In this document: one piece after another, positions 56,011 through 63,860 of the stretch
How the letters are laid out: every line of letters starts with the position of its first letter
How positions within the stretch are numbered: the first letter of the stretch is position 1
Source: Lachnospiraceae bacterium
Lineage (GTDB): Bacteria; Bacillota; Clostridia; Lachnospirales; Lachnospiraceae
Length of the DNA: 64,000 nt
Assembly: GCA_022791575.1 (NCBI GenBank)
Contig: JAAVZI010000009.1
Coordinates: 88,885 to 152,884 of the forward strand
Direction of reading: 5' to 3'
Made by a program: the position numbers and the translations under genes
The notes under the pieces: model-generated
What the model was told of the DNA's origin: nothing
Seen by the model: only the letters and a program-made list of their open reading frames with translations
The model's database searches: none

Positions 56011-57039
56011 ATGGAACGGATAGTATTGTTAGCAGGAGGAGCTGGATATATAGGAAGTCATACAGCGGTTGAGCTGGTGAAGAAGGGATATCAGGTAGTC
56101 ATTGCAGATTGCCATTACAACAGCAGTCCTCTTGTATATAAGCGGCTGAAGCAGATTACTGGCAGGGATATCTGTCATTATAATGTAGACGTTTGCGATG
56201 AAGAGGCTTTGGAGCAGGTTTTTGAAGAAAATCAAATAGATGTAGTGATTAACTTTGCCGGTTATAAGGCCGTAGGAGAATCGGTCAGGAAGCCAATGAA
56301 ATACTATAGAAATAACCTGAATTCTACGTTTGCTTTGCTCAGCCAGATGAAAAAGCATGGAGTGGACCGAATCATATTCAGCTCTTCGGCGACGGTGTAT
56401 GGCATGAACAATCCTTCTCCGCTGACAGAGGAGAATCCGCTGGGTCCCTGTACCAATCCCTATGGATGGACGAAATTTATGAATGAGCAGATTCTGCGGG
56501 ATACAGCACAGACCTGGGATACCATGTCTGTTGTATTGCTGCGGTATTTTAATCCAGCAGGCGCTCATGAGTCTGGGCTGATTGGCGAAGATCCAAAGGA
56601 TATTCCCAATAATCTAATGCCCTATATTTCACAGGTTGCCTGCGGCAGGCTGAAAGAGCTGAGTGTGTTTGGGGATGATTATGACACCCATGACGGAACT
56701 GGGGTCAGAGATTATATTCATGTAGTAGATCTGGCCAAAGCGCATGTCTGTGCGACAGACTATTCATTGAATCATAGTGGAGTCGAGGCGTTCAATATAG
56801 GAACCGGTACGGGATACAGTGTGCTAGATATGGTGAAAGCTTTTGAGAAAGTTAACGGTGTACCGGTTCCATATCAGATTACGCCAAGACGTCCTGGAGA
56901 TGTGGCTGTTTGCTATGCAGACAGCAGTAAGGCGCAGCAGATCCTTGGATGGAAGGCACAGAAGAATTTGGAGGATATGTGTCGGGATTCCTGGAACTGG
57001 CAGAGCCAAAATCCTAATGGATACGACTCTGGTGCCTAA
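56011..57039 (+). CDS. galE: UDP-glucose 4-epimerase
   Basis: This 342-residue epimerase interconverts UDP-glucose and UDP-galactose. It has LLAGGAGYIGSHTAVELVKKGY, NFAGYKAVGESVRKPMKYY, SSSATVYG, YGWTKFMNEQIL (YxxxK) and RDYIHVVDLAKAH, all standard for GalE. It follows an approximately 100-bp gap after the wall hydrolases and has AGGAGG 6 bases before the ATG. It likely supplies galactose for the polysaccharide. Cytoplasmic. Confidence 0.94.
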   Translation: MERIVLLAGGAGYIGSHTAVELVKKGYQVVIADCHYNSSPLVYKRLKQITGRDICHYNVDVCDEEALEQVFEENQIDVVINFAGYKAVGESVRKPMKYYRNNLNSTFALLSQMKKHGVDRIIFSSSATVYGMNNPSPLTEENPLGPCTNPYGWTKFMNEQILRDTAQTWDTMSVVLLRYFNPAGAHESGLIGEDPKDIPNNLMPYISQVACGRLKELSVFGDDYDTHDGTGVRDYIHVVDLAKAHVCATDYSLNHSGVEAFNIGTGTGYSVLDMVKAFEKVNGVPVPYQITPRRPGDVAVCYADSSKAQQILGWKAQKNLEDMCRDSWNWQSQNPNGYDSGA

Positions 57040-57069
57040 AGATACAAAAGGAGAAAATGGAGGAGAGCA

Positions 57070-57777
57070 ATGAAAATATTGGTGATTATTCCTGCTTATA
57101 ATGAAGAGGAAAATATTGAGCGGGTAGTGGACAAGCTGCAGAAAGACTGTCCATTTGCAGACTATGTCATAATTAATGACTGTTCTAAGGATAGAACCGC
57201 TCATATCTGTGAGGAAAAAGGATTTAATTATATTTCTCTTCCGAGTAATTTGGGAATTGGCGGCGGTGTGCAGACAGGGTATATCTATGCAAAGGAGCAT
57301 GATTACGATGTTGCAGTTCAGTTTGATGGGGATGGCCAGCATAATGCAGAATACATTAAAGATCTGATAGAACCTCTGAAGAATGGAGAAGCAGATATGA
57401 CCATTGGTTCCCGTTTTATTGAGAAGGAAGGATTTCAGACTTCCGCTATGCGCAGAACGGGAATTGTTGTGCTGAAATGGGTGATTCGAGTTTGTTCCGG
57501 TGTGACTGTGACCGATGCAACTAGTGGATTCCGCGCAGTGAATAAGAGGCTGATTCACTTTTTTGCAGAGAATTATGCACAGGATTATCCCGAACCAGAA
57601 GCGATTGTAGCTGCAAAGAGAAGCGGTTTTCGGATTATGGATGTTCCGGTAGTGATGAACGAACGTTCAGGCGGAGTATCGTCTATTGGCGGACTGGATT
57701 CTATTTATTATATGATAAAGGTAATTCTGGCAATTTTTGCCTGCCGGATTGTATACAAGAAGAGAAAGGAACGGTAG
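57070..57777 (+). CDS. GT2 glycosyltransferase, dolichyl-phosphate-mannose-synthase-like
   Basis: This 235-residue GT-A enzyme has VIIPAYNEEENIERVVDKL, INDCSKDRT, LGIGGGVQTGYIYA and QFDGDGQHNAEYI with the metal-binding DGD. TSGFRAVNK is a DPM1/polyprenol-phosphate-sugar synthase motif. Enzymes of this subgroup often load a sugar on undecaprenyl phosphate. The DUF2304 gene begins 3 bp after it; that pairing is common in surface glycan loci. The lipid-linked product could feed the DUF2142 protein or another GT-C enzyme, which is inference. Confidence 0.88.
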   Translation: MKILVIIPAYNEEENIERVVDKLQKDCPFADYVIINDCSKDRTAHICEEKGFNYISLPSNLGIGGGVQTGYIYAKEHDYDVAVQFDGDGQHNAEYIKDLIEPLKNGEADMTIGSRFIEKEGFQTSAMRRTGIVVLKWVIRVCSGVTVTDATSGFRAVNKRLIHFFAENYAQDYPEPEAIVAAKRSGFRIMDVPVVMNERSGGVSSIGGLDSIYYMIKVILAIFACRIVYKKRKER

Positions 57778-57780
57778 GGA

Positions 57781-58194
57781 ATGTCATTAAAGTTAACAAT
57801 AACTCTGGTTATCGGTATTTTGTTCTTTTTAGGCGTCATTTTGATGATGATTAAGAAGGAGTGGCTAAATTTAAAATATACGCTGTTATGGCTGCTTACA
57901 TGTTTGGTATTGCTGGTGCTTGCGATCGTGCCCCAGGTGGCTCGATGGATTTCCAAACTGATGGGCGTTGAGACGCCGGCAAATGCGGTATTTGTAATGG
58001 AAGGTCTGTTTGTATTACTAATTCTTTTATCGCTGACTTCTATTGTATCCAGTCAGATGCTTCGAATCCGCAGGCTGACGCAGACACAGGCTATATTGGA
58101 GAAGCGGGTTCGTGAACTGGAGCATTTGACCAGTGAGAATTCTAAGACGAATGATGGGCATATATCCGTCCAGGGAGATAAAGGTGGAAACTAA
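57781..58194 (+). CDS. DUF2304 small membrane protein
   Basis: This 137-residue protein has three membrane segments (about 5-24, 33-52 and 68-90) and a charged C-terminal helix (RIRRLTQTQAILEKRVRELEHL), the DUF2304 pattern. Its function is not established; it typically follows DPM1-like GT2 genes, as here, and may anchor that enzyme to the membrane. Its end overlaps the flippase start by 11 bases. Confidence 0.82.
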   Translation: MSLKLTITLVIGILFFLGVILMMIKKEWLNLKYTLLWLLTCLVLLVLAIVPQVARWISKLMGVETPANAVFVMEGLFVLLILLSLTSIVSSQMLRIRRLTQTQAILEKRVRELEHLTSENSKTNDGHISVQGDKGGN

Positions 58195-59437
58195 AAAATT
58201 ATCAATTAAGCAAAATATGTTATATAACTCGGTAGGATTTATTGTCTACCTGTTCTGTCAATGGCTGATTACGATTGTTGTTGTGCGTCTTTCCAATTAT
58301 GAGGATGCAGGCATTTTGTCATTGGCAATGTCAATTAACAATATTCTGTATGCGATCAGTACATTTGGACTGCGTAATTATCAGGTATCCGATATTGAGA
58401 ACAAATATTCGGATTACGAATATATCATAGTCAGGGGGGTTACCTGCTGCTTTAGTACGATCTGCTGTTTTATATTTTTGCTCTTAAACAGTACGCATTA
58501 TTCTATGAACCAGATGGGCTGTATTCTGCTATATTTTATATTCAAGGTAACAGAGGCTCTGATTGATGTCATTCAGGGGATTCAGCAGAAAAAGTACCGA
58601 ATGGATTATGTGGGCAAATCCTTTGTAATCCGAGGGATTTTGACTTTATCCGGTTTTACGATTGTATTTAAAGTAACTTCAAGCCTTGCGGCCAGTATTG
58701 CTGCGATGATTCTTCTTAGTGCATCCGTAGCATTTTTTTATGATTATGTAAACTGTAAAAAATTGACAAAACTTCCAAGTGAGCTGGAATGGAGCAAGGT
58801 AAAAGCTGTAATTATGGAAAATATGCCGCTGATGTTTAATGAATTATTTATGACTGGAGTGGTATCGGTAGCCAGATATTTTCTGGAATTTTATGAAGGA
58901 AATGAAGTGCTGGGAATCTATGCTTCGATTGCAACACCGACCGTCATTATACAGGCAGCCTGCAATATGATTTACAGTCCGTTAATCAGTGAATATGCCG
59001 TGCATTATAATAAAAAGGATTATAAGGCTTATAAGAAGCTGATTGTCGGCGTGTTAGAGGCATTTGTACTGATTCTTGCACTTGTGCTGGCAGGAGTATT
59101 CGTACTTGGTGACTGGGGACTTCAGTTATTATTCGGCAGTGAGATACTGGAATATTCCTATCTGCTTTCGCAGACGGTTCTGGTTACATTTTTGGTAGCT
59201 TTTATGTATTGGCTGAGTGCTCTGATGGTAGTGGCAAGGAAACAGAAAAGTGTCATGCTGATTAATGGTGCGGCTATTATTTTGGTAATCATCTTTTCCG
59301 TTCAGATGATTCCGCAAATGGGAATTAATGGAATAAATTACGCTTTATTTGCCACTTTTGCTGTTGATATCGTATTACTGGCAGTGTTGGCATTCCGAAC
59401 GGTCAGAGAGAATTTTGCGGCAGATACTTCAAAATAG
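58184..59437 (+). CDS. Oligosaccharide flippase (Wzx/polysaccharide biosynthesis family)
   Basis: This 417-residue integral membrane protein has about 12 segments and the MOP-superfamily start KQNMLYNSVGFIVYLFCQWLITIVVVRLSNYEDAGILSLAMS. It flips lipid-linked repeat units across the membrane. The GTG at 58184 behind AGGGAG is preferred: the longer frame from 58133 overlaps DUF2304 by 60 bases and lacks a ribosome site. Its presence alongside an ABC exporter suggests two glycans, or two stages of one, are handled by this locus. Confidence 0.87.
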   Translation: METKKLSIKQNMLYNSVGFIVYLFCQWLITIVVVRLSNYEDAGILSLAMSINNILYAISTFGLRNYQVSDIENKYSDYEYIIVRGVTCCFSTICCFIFLLLNSTHYSMNQMGCILLYFIFKVTEALIDVIQGIQQKKYRMDYVGKSFVIRGILTLSGFTIVFKVTSSLAASIAAMILLSASVAFFYDYVNCKKLTKLPSELEWSKVKAVIMENMPLMFNELFMTGVVSVARYFLEFYEGNEVLGIYASIATPTVIIQAACNMIYSPLISEYAVHYNKKDYKAYKKLIVGVLEAFVLILALVLAGVFVLGDWGLQLLFGSEILEYSYLLSQTVLVTFLVAFMYWLSALMVVARKQKSVMLINGAAIILVIIFSVQMIPQMGINGINYALFATFAVDIVLLAVLAFRTVRENFAADTSK

Positions 59438-59455
59438 AAGGGAAGGAACACGGAT

Positions 59456-61534
59456 ATGGGAATCAAAGGCCGGTGGGGAAGAATTCAATATATTTGCAAG
59501 GTAGTGATTAAGGGAGGGCCGCTTTCCTTTCTGCATTTAGCTTTTACTACACTTAAGGGATTGCACTCTGACCAGTGGAACTATCGTTATTGGCAGAAGA
59601 AGCATGAGGGAATCCGCAAGAACATACCTGTCGGCAAAGAGCCCTTTTTTTCGATAGTTTTGATCGGAAACGGAGAGGAGACAGGCAGTATTGATTCATT
59701 GAAACGGCAGGATTATGCCGGACAGGAGCTGATTCAGGCAGAGCCCCATACCTTATGGGGAGAGATTGTGGACAAAGCAAAGGGCGGATATATCGGGATT
59801 CTATGTAGAGGAGACCAGTTGGCAGATGACGCCCTCAAACAGCTTTCCTGGATGATGGCCCAAGACTGTTGTCAGAATCCGTATTTATTATATTCCGACG
59901 AGGACCGGATCACTGATCAGGGGAAACGGCAGGAGCCTTTCTTTAAGCCGGATTATTCCCCGGATACACTGCGGTCCTTTTTTTATATGGGTGGTTTTCT
60001 GGTTTTGAATAAGGAATTGGCTGGGAAACTGGAATACAATCGTAAGCTGCCGGTTTTATACGGCGGCTATCTGCTGGCGCTGGAAGCTTCCTTTCTAATT
60101 GGGAAGGAACAGGTATGCCATATTCCGGCTGTATTGTATCACAGGCAAAGAATCACTAAGACAGATCCACTGCGTCTGGGGGCAGATAAGGAGCAGTTGT
60201 TCCGCTGGTATGGCATTGCTGTCAAAATGGAGGAAGTAAAGGACTGCAGGGAGGCTAGAGTCCTTTATGAACTTTCAGACAGGCCGAAGGTAAGTGTGAT
60301 TATTCCATCGAAAGATAATCCGGGTTTGTTAAAGGTTTGTCTGGATAGTATCCGTGCCTGTACGTATTATGATAATTATGAAATACTTGTAATTGACAAT
60401 GGAAGCAGTGAAGAGAATCAGGCACAATATAGACAGCTGTGCCAGGTATGGGAAGGCTTATGCACTTATCATTATGAACCTATGAAATTTAATTTCTCAA
60501 AAATGTGTAATCTAGGTGCCCAAAAAGCAGCAGGGGATTATTATTTATTTTTGAATGATGATATTGAGATTCTGCCGGCAAAAGGGGTGGATTGGCTGGA
60601 GAGGCTTCTTGGTCAGGCAGTGCAGCCTCATATAGGTGCAGTGGGCGCAAAACTGCTATATCCCTCTTCCAATAAAATTCAGCATATTGGGGCTGTGAAT
60701 TATGAAAGCGGCCCAGCCCATATCCTGCGTCGTTTTAGTGATGATAAGCCGCTGCTTTTTGGAAGAAACCGGCTGGATTATAATTACAGTATTGTAAGTG
60801 GTGCATGTTTCTTGATTCAGAAAGAGAAGTTCTGGCAGGCAGGCGGATTTGCAGAAGAACTGGCGGTTACATTTAATGATGTAGACTTGTGTTTTCAGCT
60901 GCTGGAAGCGGGGTACTATCATGTTGTACGCAATGATGTTGTGCTTTATCATCATGAATCCATATCCAGAGGGGTAGATTCTCTGGATTCCCAGAAATTT
61001 ATTAATCATATAAAGGAACGGGAACGGCTATATCTTCGTCATCCGTCTCTGGTCAAGCGTGATCCCTTTTACAGCAGAAATCTGGCACAGAGGAAATATG
61101 ACGGCTCAATTAATATTGAGAACCGGCCGGAGTATTTTGAGATTTTTTCAGAGCAAGGCAAAATCGGCAGGGTGAAAGAGTCTTTATTTCCAGTAGATTG
61201 TATGATTGAGTATGCGCAGGTGGAAGAGGACCGTGTCTGTATCCGCGGCTTTGCATATTCGGAACACATTCGTTATAATAATCTGAACCGGCTGTATATT
61301 GTGTTAAAAGGAGAGAAAGAAACGCTTTATATAAAGACGATGAAGTTGTATAACCATACGATTTCTGTGCAGCGAGAGGTGAATAAAAATCTGTGTTTTG
61401 TGGAATTTTATACCAGATTTTCGCAAAAAAGTCTGAAAGAAGCAGAATATCAAATAGGTGTGGTAATAAAGCCGTTTGGCAGAAAAGAGGCTTGTCTGCA
61501 TATGACAGAGCAGATATTAGGACGTTCTATGTGA
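59456..61534 (+). CDS. Two-domain GT2 glycosyltransferase
   Basis: This 692-residue protein has two GT-A-like halves. The first (about 65-270) is degenerate at its start but keeps LLYSDEDRITDQGKRQEPFFKPDYSPDTLRSF, typical of the paired rhamnosyl/galactosyl transferase family. The second (about 280-530) is complete: VSVIIPSKDNPGLLKVCLDSI, DNGSSEENQ, LFLNDDIEIL, GACFLIQKEKFW and FNDVDLCFQLLEAGY. A C-terminal beta domain (about 560-690) follows. Such enzymes extend surface polysaccharides; the donor cannot be read but may be dTDP-rhamnose. It is the last gene of the glycan locus. Confidence 0.87.
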   Translation: MGIKGRWGRIQYICKVVIKGGPLSFLHLAFTTLKGLHSDQWNYRYWQKKHEGIRKNIPVGKEPFFSIVLIGNGEETGSIDSLKRQDYAGQELIQAEPHTLWGEIVDKAKGGYIGILCRGDQLADDALKQLSWMMAQDCCQNPYLLYSDEDRITDQGKRQEPFFKPDYSPDTLRSFFYMGGFLVLNKELAGKLEYNRKLPVLYGGYLLALEASFLIGKEQVCHIPAVLYHRQRITKTDPLRLGADKEQLFRWYGIAVKMEEVKDCREARVLYELSDRPKVSVIIPSKDNPGLLKVCLDSIRACTYYDNYEILVIDNGSSEENQAQYRQLCQVWEGLCTYHYEPMKFNFSKMCNLGAQKAAGDYYLFLNDDIEILPAKGVDWLERLLGQAVQPHIGAVGAKLLYPSSNKIQHIGAVNYESGPAHILRRFSDDKPLLFGRNRLDYNYSIVSGACFLIQKEKFWQAGGFAEELAVTFNDVDLCFQLLEAGYYHVVRNDVVLYHHESISRGVDSLDSQKFINHIKERERLYLRHPSLVKRDPFYSRNLAQRKYDGSINIENRPEYFEIFSEQGKIGRVKESLFPVDCMIEYAQVEEDRVCIRGFAYSEHIRYNNLNRLYIVLKGEKETLYIKTMKLYNHTISVQREVNKNLCFVEFYTRFSQKSLKEAEYQIGVVIKPFGRKEACLHMTEQILGRSM

Positions 61535-61668
61535 TGGACAGGTGAAAGGATTTGTTCATAGATTCATCATACAAAAACAAATTTTATTAAAAGAAAGTAC
61601 ACATAATCTTCACAGAAGGCTGGTAGACTTGTTTTAAGTTAAAAATATAAAAGATAGATATTAACAGT
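61535..61668 (+). promoter_or_regulatory. Intergenic region with candidate htrA promoter
   Basis: TAGACT (61624-61629) and TATAAA (61646-61651) are 16 bases apart, a moderate sigma-A match, about 190 bases before the htrA start. If it is used, hairpin element B lies in the htrA leader RNA. A weak ATTTGTT/AACAAAT pairing (61550-61582) may terminate the upstream transcript. No gene is seen here. Confidence 0.4.
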
Positions 61669-61812
61669 TAGTGCTGAAGTGAATTTTTATTTATGGCGAC
61701 GAGCTTGGGCAAATCATATAGCAGCAAAGCTCAAAGACGTTTTGGATTCGCTCTGCTGCTATATGATTTGCCCAAGCTCTGACTGTGAAAAAAGAGTTTT
61801 GTTAAGGTCTAA
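61669..61812 (+). repeat. Hairpin element B (about 144 bp), second copy of the dispersed structured repeat
   Basis: A perfect 25-bp stem (61701-61725 with 61755-61779) encloses a 29-nt loop. Bases 61729-61755 match element A exactly. Aligned without gaps to 21462-21605, flanking GCGAC and TCTG segments are conserved and weaker similarity continues to TAG...CTA ends; the outer limits are therefore inferred from A. No flanking direct repeat is evident, so this copy may be older. It lies 31 bases before the htrA start. Confidence 0.72.
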
Positions 61813-61842
61813 TGTAGATGGTGTGTGAAAGGAGTTTTTTAT

Positions 61843-63759
61843 ATGTTTGATGGAAATAAGAACAATGGACAGGAAGAGATTGTTAATGATTCAGAATTAA
61901 AGGCTGTCCGGGAGGAAACTGTGACGGATCTGGATGTAAGAGAAGTTCAGGGTGAAAATGTAGTTGAGATGGAACCAGGATATGGACAGGAAGAAACTGT
62001 TGTAGAAACAGGAGGAGATTTTGCTGGGGAAACAATGAGAACAGATGGGGAAATCAATGCTGTTCAGGAAGAAAGCATGACAGATATAGAAGCAGGAGAG
62101 GGTCAGGAAGAACAAATAGTTGATGCGAAAGCGGAAGAGATTCAAGAGGATCGTGCAGGAAATGCAGGGTCAGAGACAAGTTTTGTATCGGATGCTCAGG
62201 CTGGTAATAAGGTAGAAAGTGAAGAAGCGCAGAATAGTCAGGATCATCAGTATCGATATGGTAGAAGTTATTACCAGAATCAGCAGGATAGTGTTTATCA
62301 TACAAATGGAGCAGGGAATCAGGAGAATAACCAGAATCAGGGAAATATGTATCACTATAGTAATGGTTATGCTCAAAGTACGAATCAGAGTCAGGGATAT
62401 CAGGCAGGCGGTATGAATCAGGGCGGTGCAGGGAATGCAGGCGGCATGAATATGCATAATAATATAAATCAGGGATATACGCAGGCTGGAAATGGTTCGG
62501 TTCATCAGAATTATCAGGCAGGACCGTTTGCGAATCAGGCGCAGCAGCAGCCGAAGAAAAAGAAGTCGGACGGCCATACCTTTAAGAAAGTTCTGAAAAT
62601 GGCTGCTTGTGTAGTGATTATGGCTGCAGTGGGAGCTGGAAGCGCAGTGGGAACAACTATGTGGTTGGATGCAAGGAATGAAGGAAGGACAGAGAATTCA
62701 TCAGTAACAGCAGGAAACCGCAAGAATAATACGGTTCCGGTATCTACTATTTCAGCGAATACGGCAGTGGTGACAGATGTATCCAATGTGGTTGAGAATA
62801 CCATGCCGTCTGTTGTAAAGATTACCAATGTAGGAACACAGACTTATAATGGATTTTTTGGGGGCACATATGAATATGAAAGCAATGGTTCTGGAATTAT
62901 TATCGGACAGACAGAAGAAGAACTGTTAGTGGTGACTAATCAGCATGTGGTAGCTGGTGCCAATACTCTGCAGGTAATTTTTATAGATGAGACGTCTTGT
63001 GAAGCAAATGTAAAAGGAACCGATGCGGAGAAGGATCTGGCAGTGATTGCAGTTCCTATCAAATCCCTTAAGGAGGATACACTGAATAAGATTAAGGTTG
63101 CAACTATGGGGGATTCCGAATCTGTTAAGGTAGGAGAGCCAGCAATTGCCATTGGAAATGCGCTTGGATACGGACAGTCAGTGACGCTGGGAGTCATCAG
63201 CGCTAAGGACCGTGAGGTGAAAACAGAAGAGTATACGAATAAGCTGATTCAGACAGATGCAGCTATTAATCCTGGTAACAGCGGTGGTGCGCTTCTGAAT
63301 ATTGCGGGGGAAGTTATTGGAATTAATTCGGTTAAGTATAGTTCTACAGAAGTAGAAGGTATGGGATATGCCATTCCGATCTCGGATGCTATGCCGATTA
63401 TCAATGAATTGATGAATAAAGAAACCAAGACTAAGGTAGATGAGGCTAAAAAGTCTTATATGGGAATTTCTGGTGTGGATATAACCAGTGATGTGGCGCA
63501 GGCGTATAATATGCCGAAAGGTGTTTATGTGGCTCAGGTAACAAAGGACAGCCCAGCAGATAAAGCAGGTCTTAAGAAAGGCGATATTATTACGAAGATC
63601 GCAGATGTTTCAGTTACTTCATTTGATGAGCTGAAAGCAGAACTGGAATATCATGAGGCAGGGTCAACCGTTAAAGTGGATATATTGACACAGTCTAAGA
63701 ATTCTTATGGATATGAAAGCAAGAGTGTAGATGTGACTCTTGCGAAGAGAGAAGATTAG
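61843..63759 (+). CDS. htrA: HtrA/DegP-type serine protease with PDZ domain
   Basis: This 638-residue protein is a membrane-anchored trypsin-like protease. Residues 1-240 are acidic, then Gln/Asn/Gly-rich low-complexity sequence; one membrane segment lies near 250-275. The protease domain follows with NQHVVAG (His368), EKDLAVIAV (Asp398) and NPGNSGGAL (Ser480), a full catalytic triad. One PDZ domain (about 540-632) contains SPADKAGLKKGDII. The membrane segment places protease and PDZ outside the cell for quality control of exported proteins. ATG 61843 follows AAAGGAG; the frame starts earlier at 61825 but without such a site. The extended cytoplasmic N-terminus is longer than in most HtrA proteins. 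Confidence 0.93.
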   Translation: MFDGNKNNGQEEIVNDSELKAVREETVTDLDVREVQGENVVEMEPGYGQEETVVETGGDFAGETMRTDGEINAVQEESMTDIEAGEGQEEQIVDAKAEEIQEDRAGNAGSETSFVSDAQAGNKVESEEAQNSQDHQYRYGRSYYQNQQDSVYHTNGAGNQENNQNQGNMYHYSNGYAQSTNQSQGYQAGGMNQGGAGNAGGMNMHNNINQGYTQAGNGSVHQNYQAGPFANQAQQQPKKKKSDGHTFKKVLKMAACVVIMAAVGAGSAVGTTMWLDARNEGRTENSSVTAGNRKNNTVPVSTISANTAVVTDVSNVVENTMPSVVKITNVGTQTYNGFFGGTYEYESNGSGIIIGQTEEELLVVTNQHVVAGANTLQVIFIDETSCEANVKGTDAEKDLAVIAVPIKSLKEDTLNKIKVATMGDSESVKVGEPAIAIGNALGYGQSVTLGVISAKDREVKTEEYTNKLIQTDAAINPGNSGGALLNIAGEVIGINSVKYSSTEVEGMGYAIPISDAMPIINELMNKETKTKVDEAKKSYMGISGVDITSDVAQAYNMPKGVYVAQVTKDSPADKAGLKKGDIITKIADVSVTSFDELKAELEYHEAGSTVKVDILTQSKNSYGYESKSVDVTLAKRED

Positions 63760-63827
63760 GAGCAATTGTTATAAGTTATAGGGGGGAATAAAACAGCGTT
63801 TTTCTTTTTCATATATTTTTTCCTTTG

Positions 63828-63858
63828 GAAACCACCGGCTAAGCGGTGGTTTCTTTTA
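63828..63858 (+). terminator. Intrinsic terminator after htrA
   Basis: GAAACCACCG (63828-63837) pairs perfectly with CGGTGGTTTC (63844-63853) around a 6-base loop, followed by TTTTA. A group II intron begins directly downstream. Confidence 0.8.
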
Positions 63859-63860
63859 TG

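Noticed and set aside
58133..58194. Possible frameshift joining the DUF2304 and flippase genes
   Set aside because: The proteins belong to different, separately complete families; the flippase has its own GTG start and ribosome site with only an 11-base overlap.
21522..61755. The shared 27-nt sequence as a CRISPR repeat
   Set aside because: The two copies are 40 kb apart, each within its own hairpin loop, with no spacer array or cas gene.
63828..63853. Hairpin as an IS200/IS605-type transposon end
   Set aside because: The sequence after it matches the start of a group II intron, and the hairpin plus T-run is best explained as the htrA terminator.
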